A stretch of 64,000 bases of DNA. It comes from Brachypodius melanocephalos (Eukaryota > Chordata > Aves > Passeriformes > Pycnonotidae). This document shows positions 47,805 through 58,997 of the stretch, piece by piece. Location: contig VZSR01003807.1 in the NCBI GenBank assembly GCA_013398615.1, positions 38,085,738 to 38,149,737 of the forward strand, written 5' to 3'. The notes under the pieces were generated by a model. The model was not told where the DNA came from. It did no database searches and saw only the letters and a list, made by a program, of their open reading frames with translations. The translations under genes and the position numbers were made by a program. How positions within the stretch are numbered: the first letter of the stretch is position 1; the number at the start of each line of letters is the position of its first letter.

Positions 47805-50800
47805 CCTCCCCTTTTTTTCCCTTTTTTTGAGCCCGTTTCAATTCAGCCAGTCTCTGAATTTGGAGCTCCTGAGTCGTAATTTTTAAATGCTTAGGGTTGG
47901 CAATAACATAAATGCACAGGGATTAGACTAATGTAACAAGAACCTTCAGAGGTTAAAGAAAACATTTGATTTCCAGTAAGTGGCACGGTAAACACATACC
48001 ACAATCAGTTCCAAAAAAGTTATTAGTCCTGAAGCAGCAGGGTATCCTTTCTAATAAATGTTATCTTTTTCCTTTCATGACTGCATAGATTATCCTTCAC
48101 TCTATGCATAAATACCAGCCTCGTGTGCACGTCATCCGAAAAGACTGTGGTGATGATCTGTCCCCTGTGAAGCCCATCCCTTCAGGAGAAGGGGTGAAAG
48201 CCTTCTCCTTCCCAGAGACAGTTTTCACTACTGTCACAGCATACCAGAATCAACAGGTAATTTGGGCTTTCTGGTTGGCACTTTACAGGCTTTTCAGAGC
48301 AAACCAGAGATGTAAGAGATAGGAGAAAAGCAGATACTTTCATTATATCACTTATCAAAGTAGAATTATCTAAACCCTTTTTTAACTACAAGTAGCTTTC
48401 ACTGTTAGTACTGTTGTAGTGCCTGGAGGCTGTAGCTGAGCCTTCAGAGATGCAGCATGTAAAAAATCATTCCTATTATGGAGATCACACAGTGTAATTA
48501 GCATGCTTATTGGTGTCTTGATTATAAATACAGCATTGAAGAACAAGGCAAAGAGCCGTCTAATTTTTAAAGGTGTTTCTGTACCTTTAAATGTAGATAC
48601 ATGTCTGGAGAGAATTTTTAAAGCCCTTTTGTTCCTGACTCCAGTGGTTTTAATACTCCCAGGACCTTAACAGAGAAGCCGAGTTCTGAGGAAAGTTGCA
48701 GTTGTTTTTATTAACTGCATTCAGCTTATATTATTAAAGGCAATTTGTCTGGGTCCACATGGATTCAAAGTCCAAAGTAAACTGCAGGTTCTGTCACCCG
48801 GCTCTTTCTACCTCTTCTTTAAGTATTAGCATACATAATGACACTATAGTTAGTGCTGTGACATTTTATTAATTCCATATAAATTACTGCAGCTGTATTT
48901 TTTTAAATTAGATAAGCATTGATAACTTTACAAAGAGAAGAGCAGGGGAGCCATGTAAATGCTGAAATATAAGTATTTGGTGGTTTTCTCATTTATTAAG
49001 ATAAATTAGAGTTATTTGGGGTGTGGTATGTTTTGCTGGGTTTTTTTTTGGTTGGTTTGTTTGGTTGTTTTTTTTTTTTTTTTAATGGAGGACAATAACC
49101 TAGAGATAATCACTATTTTCACATTTTGTTCTTGACCAGTTCAGAAATAAAATTTAATTTAAACTGTATTGCAGTTAGACAGTATACTCTCTTAGGTGAA
49201 GAATGACATTTGCTTGAAGTTTTTTCTCAGTAATTCCAGCTGCCATTTGGCAGCTTTAAATATCTATTAGCTTCTCCAGGGATCTGCAAAAATAATGATC
49301 AGAGGATTGGCCCATATTTTGCTATGTTTCAGGACAACCACCTTAAACTGTACAAATATGAAGATGTTTCTGCTGTCAGCTTATTTCTGTCAGGAGAGTT
49401 GTTTTCTATGCTACTCATCTGAGTTTACATTTAATAATTTCTCTCGATCATATTCACAGATAACTCGTCTGAAGATTGACAGGAATCCATTTGCCAAAGG
49501 CTTTAGAGATTCGGGCCGTAACAGGTAGGTGTTGGGAAGGAGCTGGGCTTGTTCCTGCTGACAGAATCAGATTGTGAAGGCTGTTCAAGGTGAACACTTG
49601 CACTTAGACAAACTAATTTGAGAACTCAGACTCCTTGAGAGACCACTCAGACTTCCCAGTAGTGTTCTCCGTGGTGAACTCCCATAGCTACACCTCTGAC
49701 CATCTAGGTCAAGAGCAGGCTGGCACTCAGCTTGACTCACATACTCAGGTTTCCTTTCAGAGGAAGCAGTGACACTCTGTGAAGGCTGCAAATGAACTTC
49801 ATGTATGCTCTGGTCCATGATTTCAGGCCGTGCTTGAAATCTCCCCTTTCTCCTGGCTGGAGACACAAGTTGCAGATACCATTGTCAAACTGCAAGCTCA
49901 GGTTCTCTTGCATGTAAGTGGCATATAGCACGGATGAATGGCTTGTTTCCTCATGAAGTGGGTGAAACTGGTGTGTGCAGTAACCTTACCTTTAGTACAC
50001 TTGCCTAGGAGATAGGAGACCTGTGTTCAAGTGTCTGTTTAGTCTAAGGAGTTTTAAATCTGATTCCTAGGTGAGTATCTTTTCTAGCATGCTATAGAAG
50101 ACCTTGAAATGAGCCTGGTTTCCACCTCTTCTGTTGTGGATGGACTGATTAATTGCTTATTCTCTCTTGATCCGTGAATTTTTCAAAATAGCAGTGGGAA
50201 ATTTGAGTAGTGCAAAGTGGACATGTGGGCCTGGTCTGGGCTGGCAGTGCCCATGAGGTATTTAATCCAACAACTGTTCAATGCAAGCTATTTAAGCTTT
50301 TCTTGAATTGTATGTTAAACCATTTCAGCTAAAAAAAAGCAGTATTTCATTGTGGTATATAGTATACATCAATTCTAGTGACCACATTGTGTTTGGTGTC
50401 TGCAGCTGCTATATTTATGGTCAGGTCTTGCAGAGAAGGGAGCAGACTGTGCTGGTAGGAATGATCAGAGAGTTTCTTTTCGATCGTTGCTTTATTGAGC
50501 TTCTCTGTTAGCAGCAGCTTCAGCATTAAAGCCTGTTTCGTGCTTACACCTGAGTTAAGGTGTAAAAATAAAACCAGAAACTGGACAGCAAATGAGAGTA
50601 GTTCTTGGAAAATGAATACTTATGGAAGGGATGAGGTAGTTGTAAAGACTTACAGGCATTCACTGTAAGTATCTTTTCGGTATGTCTGAGATTTTGTCTT
50701 CTAGCAAGATAAAAGTATCCATGTTCAGTGGCCACTGACACAAATGGAGTTTTGCCCTCTTTTGTAGCCTTCTTGTTCAAAATTAAATGAATAGTAGATT

Positions 50801-53800
50801 CCAGGTAAATGCAGTGACTGAAGAAACAAAACATGCTGTGTGTACTTTAGGAAGGAAGGTTTGCCATACGTGCCCTGTTTGAAAGCTGTCTCACAGGCAG
50901 TGTCTCTGCTATGCTTGCTGTTTGAAGAACTATAAAATAAGTACTATGGAACCTCCTGAGAAGTGTGAAACCCTGATCCTCTGAAATGTGCAAATTTAGC
51001 TGGACTTAGAATTTGTTGCATAATGTTATATGAAACAAGAGAAGATACCCTTTTAGACAGAAAAGAAAGAATTGTTCAGAAACCAGTTTCGAACAGGTTT
51101 TAATGTGCTAGGATAGCTCTGGAATTACCTGAGAATGATGTAAGAGTACTGCATCTGCAACCCTGCAAATACAGTTGTGGGACTGGGTGTATCCAGAGAG
51201 GGTTTTTTTTTGTTTGGCTGCTAGGAATAGTCTGGTTCAGGCATTAGAAAATAGGATATTTTGATTGAAAGTTATTTTTTATGGAAATGGATTAAGTAGG
51301 CGAGTCTTTAAGGAAGAGCCAGCATCTCTAAAATGTTTTGGAGCACGTTTAGATGATGTCTGAGTGCTTTTACTCTACAAACACACTTGTTACAGACAAC
51401 AACTCTCGTTTGTTGCAAATTGACATTGTTTTACTGAAGTCAGTATCACCATTTTCATTTATAGTCTGCGTTATTGGGTAAGTGTGTTTGGGAATTCAGT
51501 TCAGAATTTTAATTGTCAAGGGAAATTTCTATTGGTATACTCAGTGGATTATTATTTCGCTCAGTTAAATACTGAAATTAAATGTTATGGTTTTGTTATC
51601 CTCATTGTTCTAGCTGGTGTGTTTATCTTTGAGGCATTTTAGTCTGCAACAAGTTTTAAAAAGTACTGTGGTAAAATTATACCCAACTTTTCAATATTGT
51701 TTTAATCCAGCTATCTTACTCTGCACTGCTGCATGCAGTAACTCTGTTTAATTAAAAATATGCCCTTCTAGATCATTCTCGTTCAGTCCCACAGGCTATT
51801 TTATAGAAATCAGTAGCTTCACCTTTTAAAAGCATTCCCCATGCATTTGCAAAGTGCAACAAAATTTATGTGCTGAGAATAGTTTCATTCTTCAGTTGGG
51901 CCTTAAGTTCGACCCTATAAAAATTTTACTCAGGAAAGGACCAGAATTTCTCCCTTTAAATACTTTGGGAAAAACATAAAGTTTTTTGTTAAATAAACTT
52001 GGGCATTTGATAGCGCAAATTAGGGTGGTGGTAAAATGTGGAAATTGATCGAAGGCATCTTGTATAAATTACTGCCTTGGCTACACTCCTCCAGGAGGTG
52101 GCTTTTATCTCCACTTTAACTAGAAATGAAAATTCACCATTACTGCAGAAAATTAAGGCTATCTTTTTAGTCCAGCTTCAGCTAATAAATGCTTTATAAA
52201 TGTTTCCTGACAGACATTTGTGTTCCTGCTGGAAGGAGTAGTATCAGAACATGTTGGTTGCTTCAATCTGGGATATTTGCACAATTCAGGTTTACAAAGT
52301 ACTGCTGCTCAAAGGCAAGCACTAGTATTTGGTGTGTGCCTGGTGCTAACACTCAACAGGGCTCTGGGGCCCAGCAGCCAAAAATAACACCAAAATTATA
52401 CCTCCAAGTTTATATACCTCTGAGGTGCATTATTCATAAATAATTGTCAGAAAACAAATGGGCCTTTACCTTCAGAACACAGAGATTCTTCTAAATAGTG
52501 TCTGCCACCACTGTCTACACAATTACTTCTGTTTTCTCAGGACACTGTTGCAAGAAAATGAGTGAAGACTTTTAGTTTCTAAAGGCATTTTGCTTAACAA
52601 AACAACGTTGTTTTATACATGATTTTAGTAGCAAAACAGCTGTGCATCCATGACTCGTTCATGTTCTGAGTGTGATTTTGCAGCTCATCAATAATGACTG
52701 GGAATCCTGTTTTAATAGAAACTGTCAGTGGATCACCTTTGTTCTAGGAAGAAATAGCTGATCATCCCTGTTAAAACCTCAGCTGCCAGAGGGATTGTCT
52801 CTTTAAGAAATATCATACTAGCAAAATATTTAAAATCATTTTAGCCAAGTCTTCCCACTGAAACAGCCCTTCCAAAAGGCCCAAAATATTGAAATAGAGA
52901 GCCAGGCTTGTGTAATTGGAAAACACTTTGTATGCTGTCAGCCCAGTGGTTGCAGGTCTCTGTGGTCTCATGGATAGGCTGTAAGGAAGACTCTTTTCTA
53001 AAAAGCAAAATTAACTTGAAAATAATCCTGAAATGTTACTAATTTTTATATGTTTCTGAGCTAGAGTATCTACAATAGAGCTGTTTGGCAGAATACAGCT
53101 TGCTTTCATGACACCATGTGATTATTTTGTTCTAAATAGAATGGGACTGGAAGCTCTGGTAGAGTCTTATGCCTTCTGGAGACCTTCACTGAGGACACTT
53201 ACATTTGAAGACATACCTGGGATACCCAAGCAAGGTAACGAGTGTCTTTGTGTTCTTTTGAAACAAAAATGAAAGATGAGGCTATGCCCATTGTAGTGAT
53301 TTGAGTCATACGTCATACCTTACAAAAGTCTAGGTTCATGTGTCACTTGCAAGACAGAAACAACCAACTAATCACAGTGCAGCCATTCCTCCATCAGAGT
53401 TATTCTAAGTTAGAAAACTAGTGCTAACTCAACCACCATGGAAATAAAAATGTTAAATTGTAAAGAAAAATCAGATCACATGTGGAGGAGAATGCCATTT
53501 ACTTAAGGATTGAATAGCCTATTCCTTAGTGTTATCCTCTATCTAGATATAAAAGGTAGAGGTGACTTACAGATGACTTCTGTTGTACACATCCAAATTG
53601 CAGTTTAGGAATTCCTTGTGTTTTTAAGAAAAAAAAATTAAAAAAAGGAATGACAGAAGAAATGTTCTCTTAAGTAATGAGTAAATAGGAGGAAGCTTAA
53701 TTTGTTTTCTTCTTAGAACCCCTTCTTGATTCTTAAAGACCTGAAAATTGTTCAGTAAATGGGCCAACAAACTTTATCTGCATCCTAGAGCTTAAAGAAA

Positions 53801-56482
53801 TGGCTCTCCTCTCCATTTGGCTTTTTCCTGCTCCTCACTCTTTGTTGTGACTTTCCTCATTGACCAGGTAGTGTCATGAATGAGAAAAATATTTAAATGG
53901 TCCATTTGGACAGAAAGTGGAATTTCTGTACTCTTTCCTAAGTTCTTTTATTTCCAGAGTATGCCAATGCACAAAGAAAACCTCTCAGCCTTTTCCCAGC
54001 TAAATCAGACATATTGCTCCCAATTCTTCTCATTTTCTACTACCAAATTTACAAACATCCAGTCTGCTTTCTTGGTAATGTATTGATTACAAAGTTGTTA
54101 AACATCTTCAGAACAAAAACCCAGAACGTAGAGAAATTCAGAGAAATCACTTTTGTCAGCTTATTAGTTCACTCCTTTGAGAAATCTTGAGTATCAGTCT
54201 TCGATGTTGGCAACTAAAAGGAGATTTTGTGCCGAGTCATAGATATATTGGATGAGTGTTGGCAGTTTTGGGCATAGCAGGGGGATGTGGGACAGTCTCA
54301 TTAAAAAGGTCTTTAATGAGAAGGTAGAATGAGACCTGAAATACCTGGTCAGGCTGTGTAAGACTGAAAGGCAGCTGATAATGCAGTTCCTCCATTTAGG
54401 AGACAGACCAGCTTTATTGGCTGTTTCTATGTAGGAGCATTTTTGGTAGCAGGGGAACTGCTGCCATGAACTTCTCACTTCCTTTTCTGCTGTTGCCTAA
54501 GGTTAAGAACATGGTTGAAGTTACTGTTGATATTCTGAGGATAGAAACTGCAATCCTTGCGAAATCCGTAGTTGTGTATACCTTGGACATAGCAACTTTG
54601 CAAAAGACCCCATTAGAAATTTCTCCTAGTTGTTTATGCTGAAAATGCCCATCTTCTGGTAGTGGAGGCATTGATGAAGATTAAAAGAAGAATGTGTCTT
54701 ATACCAGGATTTCTGTAATGTGGCAGTATCTAAGGGTGTTTTGTGCTTGTGGTGTCCCGTTAGCAGAGAAGCAGCTGCAGGCAGTGTTTGTTAATAATGT
54801 ATTTTTGTTTTTACTATCTCACATGTTAACTTATTGACAGCATTTATCTCTTTGCAGCATCAGGCTGTTTGATTGTTAATGTGATTGATAAACAGATCTT
54901 CCTTGTTAAGTGTCTTCTGCCTAAAAGACTGTAAAAGGCCTGTAAAATTTTTCTACACTCAGTTTTCAGGAAGATACAGTCTTTCAGGAAAAGGAAGTAT
55001 TTTCTTGCAGCTGGGAAACTTTCAGTCCTGAGAAAAAGCTTCACCTATAGCAAAACAGTGTGTTTTCAGGAGCATTCAGCATTGGTGTTTGTAATATAAA
55101 AAGTTCTGATATCAGTAAATGAACAATTTGCAGTTTGCTGCAAACCTACCCATTCAAAAAATGAAGCAGCTATGTGCAGTGTTCAGCCTACACTTTTCCT
55201 GAAGTTGTTCTGATTTTTTTTTCATTGTTCTCAGAATTTTTTGGTTTGAAGTCAGAAGTTCTTTGTTCTGAAGTTGGGAGCTTTCCTGAAACTGTTATCT
55301 GTGAGAGTCTCTGAGCTAAGGAGCTGGTTCCTCAGCTGGTGCTCTGGCAGTGACAAAGCTTGAAACACATTCTGGACTGTAGCAAGAGCACAGACAAGCC
55401 AAAAACCATAATTTTGAGGGCTTCCTGTGATTTGGTACTCACTTGGCTACATCTTAACTGCCATGCAATTTCCTTCCATGTCATCTAAGAAGCAGTTAAC
55501 CTTTTGGGCAAGAGCTCTAAGCACTGAGTGATGGTTGTAAAAACATGATTTCAGTTCTGTTTCTTGGTCAAGCTGTTTCTTTAGAAATATGCATGTGGTT
55601 TACTCACACATTCTCCTGCACACATATGTAAAAGTTTTTAATTAATTTAAGTTGGATTTCATCTCGAGATTTGTTATAAAAGACAAAGGTCTTGATCTTT
55701 CACCTAGGAAGTGGACCTTTCCCAATGTGCTTCTTACAATGTAATATTCTCTTCCAGGAAATGCAGGTTCCTCTACTTTACTCCAGGGATCTGGCAGTGG
55801 AGTGCCATCTACCCACCCTCACCTTTTACCAGGTTCCCCTTGCTCATCTCCAGCCTTCCACCTCAGCCCCAACACTAGCCAGCTGTGTACCCTCTCTCCA
55901 GCTGACTACACAGCTTGTGCCCGCTCAGGCTTGGCCCTGAACAGATACAGCACTTCCCTGGCTGAAACCTACAACCGCCTCACAAACCAGACCAGTGAGA
56001 CCTTTGCGCCCCCAAGGACCCCCTCCTATGTCGGTGTGTCGAGCAGCACAACTGTGAATATGTCTATGAGTGGCAACGATGGGGATGCCTTCAGCTGCCC
56101 GCAGACTGGCTTATCCATGCAGATTTCAGGGATGTCTCCACAGCTCCAGTACATCATGCCTTCCCCGTCCAGCAATGCCTTTACCACTAATCAAACCCAC
56201 CAAGGCTCCTACAACACGTTTAGACTGCACAGTCCCTGTGCGCTCTATGGATATAACTTTTCCACATCCCCTAAACTGGCTGCCAGTCCTGAGAAAATTG
56301 TTTCTTCCCAAGGAAGTTTCTTGGGGTCCTCGCCAAGTGGAACCATGACGGATCGGCAGATGTTGCCCCCCGTGGAAGGAGTGCACTTACTTAGCAGTGG
56401 GGGGCAGCAGAATTTCTTTGACTCTAGGACCCTAGGAAGCTTGACACTCTCATCTTCTCAAGTATCTGCACATATGGTTTGA
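35705..56482 (+). CDS. TBX18: T-box transcription factor TBX18, complete coding region in eight exons
   Basis: The exons are 35705-35981, 36807-36990, 38531-38632, 41521-41692, 48089-48256, 49460-49524, 53140-53234 and 55758-56482. They join to 1,788 nt (595 residues plus TGA) with GT-AG introns throughout. Visible parts, in order: an eh1 motif FSVEALI at residues 20-26, which in this family binds Groucho/TLE co-repressors; a Gln7-Pro5 run at 31-42; a basic motif PKRRK at 45-49, the likely nuclear localisation signal; a Ser/Pro/Gly-rich linker at about 100-127; the T-box DNA-binding domain at about 131-320; and a Ser/Thr/Pro-rich C-terminus ending SAHMV. The C-terminal half matches TBX18 rather than its paralogues TBX15 and TBX22. 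Human TBX18 is slightly longer (about 607 residues). ATG 35705 is the first in-frame ATG after a TAG at 35489-35491 and has G at -3 and +4. Known family role: nuclear repressor in epicardium, sinus node, ureter mesenchyme and anterior somite. No breaks or missing exons are seen. Confidence 0.97.
35795..35830 (+). repeat. In-frame CAG(7)-CCG(5) trinucleotide repeat in exon 1
   Basis: Seven CAG codons are followed by five CCG codons, giving Gln7-Pro5 at residues 31-42. They are pure repeats with no synonymous interruption. They sit between the eh1 motif and the basic motif PKRRK. Confidence 0.95.
35982..36806 (+). other. TBX18 intron 1 (825 nt, open in the coding frame)
   Basis: The intron runs from GTGAGT to GCAG. 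Its length is 275 codons exactly and it has no stop codon in the TBX18 frame, so an unspliced RNA would keep one frame from exon 1 through exon 2. The first 280 nt and last 330 nt are CpG-rich; the middle holds an alternating TA/TG/CA microsatellite. Confidence 0.9.
36328..36458. repeat. Alternating TA/TG/CA microsatellite with a 28-bp palindrome
   Basis: This is a nearly pure alternating purine-pyrimidine tract within intron 1. Positions 36370-36397 form a perfect 28-bp palindrome: GT repeats on the left, TA in the centre, CA repeats on the right. Such sequence can form cruciform or left-handed DNA and is length-unstable. Confidence 0.9.
36470..37060. promoter_or_regulatory. CpG-rich block over exon 2
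   Basis: CpG density is high from the end of the intron 1 microsatellite to just after exon 2. It would be one island with the promoter block if the microsatellite had not interrupted it. Confidence 0.75.
36807..36990 (+). CDS. TBX18: TBX18 coding exon 2 (residues 93-154, linker and start of T-box)
   Basis: The acceptor is CCGCAG at 36801-36806 and the donor GTAACG at 36991. The exon encodes a Ser-Pro-Gly-rich linker (SPGGSPKGS is visible) and then the first T-box segment, with [20 protein letters not shown] readable. The exon enters in phase 1 and leaves in phase 2. It sits in a second CpG-rich block. Confidence 0.97.
36991..38530 (+). other. TBX18 intron 2 (1,540 nt)
   Basis: Only simple repeats are recognised: a TA run at 37530-37565 and T-rich tracts near 37,809-37,838. 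The first 70 nt still belong to the exon 2 CpG-rich block. No further exon is seen. Confidence 0.85.
38531..38632 (+). CDS. TBX18: TBX18 coding exon 3 (T-box, residues 154-188)
   Basis: The acceptor is TTCAG ending at 38530 and the donor GTATGG at 38633. It encodes the T-box core with [16 protein letters not shown] and the [11 protein letters not shown] segment. Codons 154 and 188 (both Arg) are split by the flanking introns. Confidence 0.97.
38633..41520 (+). other. TBX18 intron 3 (2,888 nt)
   Basis: This is AT-rich intronic sequence. A T-rich tract at 39866-39908 is the only clear simple repeat. Short open frames here have no family resemblance and no paired splice sites. Confidence 0.85.
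41521..41692 (+). CDS. TBX18: TBX18 coding exon 4 (T-box, residues 188-245)
   Basis: The acceptor is TTTTTGCAG ending at 41520 and the donor GTGAGT at 41693. It encodes the T-box stretch [34 protein letters not shown] and the [16 protein letters not shown] end. The exon leaves in phase 0. Confidence 0.97.
41693..48088 (+). other. TBX18 intron 4 (6,396 nt, the largest intron)
   Basis: The intron separates two T-box exons. I recognise no exon or intact mobile element in it. Its 3' part carries a long pure pyrimidine tract (listed separately) about 260 nt upstream of the acceptor. Confidence 0.85.
47726..47828 (+). repeat. 103-nt pure pyrimidine tract with (TC)23
   Basis: The dinucleotide TC repeats about 23 times (47728-47774), then long T runs with a few C continue to 47828 without any purine. 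The tract ends 260 nt before exon 5. Confidence 0.95.
48089..48256 (+). CDS. TBX18: TBX18 coding exon 5 (T-box, residues 246-301)
   Basis: The acceptor is GCATAG ending at 48088 and the donor GTAATT at 48257. The exon is 168 nt, exactly 56 codons, phase 0 on both sides. It encodes [15 protein letters not shown] and the [16 protein letters not shown] segment, which is diagnostic of the T-box. Its symmetric phase means that skipping would keep the frame but remove the core of the DNA-binding domain. Confidence 0.97.
48257..49459 (+). other. TBX18 intron 5 (1,203 nt)
   Basis: This is AT-rich intron with a T/G-rich simple tract at 49041-49083. Nothing else is recognised. Confidence 0.85.
49460..49524 (+). 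CDS. TBX18: TBX18 coding exon 6 (end of T-box, residues 302-323)
   Basis: The acceptor is TTCACAG ending at 49459 and the donor GTAGGT at 49525. It encodes [20 protein letters not shown], the conserved C-terminal helix region of T-box domains that contacts DNA. Confidence 0.97.
49525..53139 (+). other. TBX18 intron 6 (3,615 nt)
   Basis: It contains a tRNA-like inverted element near 49,990-50,105 (listed separately). The rest is unremarkable AT-rich sequence without recognised exons. Confidence 0.85.
49990..50105 (+). mobile_element. Old tRNA-like inverted SINE-type remnant
   Basis: The left half has a tRNA-like layout: TTAGTACACTTGCC resembles a box A, and GTGTTCAAGTGTC at about 50,023 resembles a box B (GGTTCRANTCC). 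The right half, around ATTCCTAGGTGAGTATC, repeats the left half in inverse orientation (CTTGCCTAGGA against TCCTAGGTGAG). It resembles an inverted tRNA-like repeat that I associate with reptile genomes, but I cannot assign the family name. Confidence 0.45.
53140..53234 (+). CDS. TBX18: TBX18 coding exon 7 (residues 323-355)
   Basis: The acceptor is AAATAG ending at 53139, with a weak purine-containing tract before it. The donor is GTAACG at 53235. It encodes [20 protein letters not shown] and the [10 protein letters not shown] segment, which follow the T-box in TBX18. The weak acceptor is the least convincing splice site in the gene, but the frame and the homology demand it. Confidence 0.95.
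53235..55757 (+). other. TBX18 intron 7 (2,523 nt)
   Basis: No exon or repeat family is recognised. A 10-bp perfect inverted repeat, TCTCATTAAA with its complement TTTAATGAGA, lies at 54296-54321 around a 6-nt loop. Confidence 0.85.
55758..56482 (+). CDS. TBX18: TBX18 coding exon 8 (C-terminal region, residues 355-595, and stop)
   Basis: The acceptor is CTTCCAG ending at 55757. This exon encodes 240 residues that are rich in Ser, Thr and Pro. Readable landmarks are [58 protein letters not shown] and the final [10 protein letters not shown]. The stop TGA is at 56480-56482. In T-box factors this region modulates transcription and has no folded domain that I recognise. Confidence 0.97.
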
Positions 56483-56809
56483 TGAAGCCTTTAAGTAAAA
56501 ATACAGTATGTTTGGTGTCTACGATGTATTTCTTTTGGAATATGAAAGGACACTTGATGTAGCTTGTAAAGTGTGTGTATATATAATATGAGAGGAAGTT
56601 TCACTGAAATTTTGACTTGCTTGTGGCCAGATTATTCTCCTATTTTGAGTTACACAGAGTTTGCTGCGGTGCAGACTGCTTTAGTTTTCTGGTATAATAC
56701 ACTTAGTTGTATAACACGTTGGGACATATGCAACAAATTAAGTAAGACTTCCTCCCCTTTCCCCCTTCTCCGTTCTAACCCCTTTAAAGAATGAAGTGAC
56801 ACTTGGAGT

Positions 56810-56815
56810 ATTAAA
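56810..56815 (+). promoter_or_regulatory. Candidate proximal polyadenylation signal (ATTAAA)
   Basis: ATTAAA lies 328 nt after the stop codon. The downstream sequence lacks a clear GT-rich element, so I rate it below the distal signal. Confidence 0.25.
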
Positions 56816-58117
56816 CAACACAAAAAAGCCCACTTACATTTCCTATAGCACTAGTGAGTTTCTTTAAAACATTCATACAATAAGCTGATGCACCAAAGGC
56901 ATTTTACAAGTTTCTTCTCTGTTATAAGGGATACAAAGGGTGTTTGGACTTCCTAGTGTTAAGCATCAAGCATCCAGCCTAAAACAGAAGAATAGCTAAT
57001 GGATTATTTACAAGGTAAACTGAAAGATGAGTTTTCCTTCTCATGATAGGCTGTTTTTAGCTTATCAACAGCACAGCATTCTCACTAGGATTTGCTTTTT
57101 TCAGCATTAGTCTAGGTTTAGGATTATATATTTGAAGACAAATAATGCGTATTCAAATTGTGGTGATAGGAATAATTCAAACCAACAGCATTAGAAGCAG
57201 CATACCTTTGTATGAAATGAACGTTGGGGTGCTTAATTTTTGTCAAAGGTAGGGCTTGATGCATTTTTTCCTCCATAAATATTGCCTATAAGACATTTAC
57301 TGGACAGTAGGATATTCTAATGTATCTTTGTTGTTGTATTTTTACTTTTTTAAAGGAAAATGCAGTTTGATTTGGGGGGGAGGGAAAAAAGTGAGCAGGA
57401 TGAGAAATTCCATTATTGGTTTTACCTGTTTTGTGTTTGTGACGTGTTTTGGGTTTGAGTTTTTTTCTTTTGTGTTTGCTTGGTTGGTTTTTTTAAATAA
57501 GGGCGAAAGGTCCTGCATCCTCAGTATTTCAAAAATACGTCACCTGTATCAATTAGGCAGGTGATCCAGTTTGCCCAAAAGTGCTTCTGTTGCTCTGGTT
57601 TTGTCCTGGAATTGGAGAGGTTTCCTTCATTCTCACCTCTGGTTTCTAAATGGCACTTGTAAGAATGTAGATCCCCATCTGCTCCTGACCAGACTTCTCC
57701 AGAATGACAAGGACACAGGGAGACACCACGATGAAATTTCGGCCCTCATCTGCACCTGCACAGCCCAGGTGTGTATCAGTCCTGCAAAAGCTGCCTCTCA
57801 GCTGCCCCTCTGTCAGAGCTGAACTACAGAGGCTGTGAAACAAATTTTAGTGCTTGAGAGAACAGGTCATCTTCAAGAGTTTGCTAATCCTCATTTATAC
57901 TGTGCAGGTGATGTAAAGACATTCTAAGGTGGGTACAGATGTAGTTGAAAATGCTTCCCCAGTTAGCATTGAAGGAGATTAAGATCTTTCAGGTTTATGT
58001 TTGTTGGATTCTTTTGTTTCTTTTCAAGATAAGTATAAAGTTCTCATTCAAAGTTAGGAAGAGAACAGGATGCAATTGAGGTGATGTGGGCTTGCTTCTT
58101 TGCTGTCTTGAACTTTC

Positions 58118-58235
58118 TAAGTGACCTTTCTGAGTAAACGTAAGTTCACTTAGTCTCTATCAGATTTTTTCTTCTGAAAAATGTGATAATAGCACTTCTC
58201 TTCCTCCGAGGAAAGGGTGAAAGTACATTGAGGAT
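58118..58235 (+). mobile_element. MIR-like SINE remnant in the presumed TBX18 3' UTR
   Basis: The order of short matches follows the MIR core: GTGACCTT, then GTTCACTTAGTCTCT, then TTCTTCTGAAAAATGTGATA, then ATAGCACTTC. The fragment is old and strongly diverged. The assignment is by memory of the family consensus, not by alignment. Confidence 0.5.
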
Positions 58236-58991
58236 GAAGATCATCTTTACATTTGCTGTGCTATGGACAGTATGTTACAGATGAATGGCTGGGTAGTGTT
58301 CACATATGAGGATAACAAAGAACATTTGTGTGCTTCTGCTCTGTCACTGGTCTTGGCAGTGTCCTTTGAGGCAAACTTCCTAGGAAAGACCTGCAATGTT
58401 AAAAAAGCTTTTCAAACTCACGCTAATGATTTGTGAAATAGTTCTAGGGTGTGTAGAAGATGGGAAAATACTCAGCTATGCAAATTGTCATAGCTCTATT
58501 GGTTTAAATTAAGTAACTTGTGTGTAGTTATTCCTGCTCTGGCCAAAACATTGAAATTTTGCAGTTGGAAAAACACTTAAGTGGAAACATGGTACAATTA
58601 ATCCATACTTGGAAAAGCATAAGTAGCCATATCTGCTTAAGAGCTGTGACTAGATAGAAATGTGGAAGTGCTAAATCATGCATGTTCCTATAAAGAGAGA
58701 GAGGAAAAAAAAAAGGGGGTTATGCATGGATGTTCATGGTGGTGCTCCTGTCAAGACTATGTACTTTATTGTCTGGGAATTTTTTAGAACTGGTCTCTTG
58801 TTTTTCCTCAAATTATTCTTATCATATAACCACACAATATTGTTTTATTTGTTCCTTAAAATTTGAATCATATTGTAAATACTGGTTTGTCATTGTGAAA
58901 AGACTAGCTTTTTATCAATACAGTAAATGCTATATATGCATTATATCTATAATTATATATCTGTATTTTACAAAAATGCCACAGAAAATAT

Positions 58992-58997
58992 ATTAAA
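58992..58997 (+). promoter_or_regulatory. Candidate distal polyadenylation signal (ATTAAA)
   Basis: ATTAAA is the commonest variant signal. A GT-containing stretch and ACTTTTTACTACATTTG follow within 40 nt, compatible with a downstream element. Confidence 0.45.
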
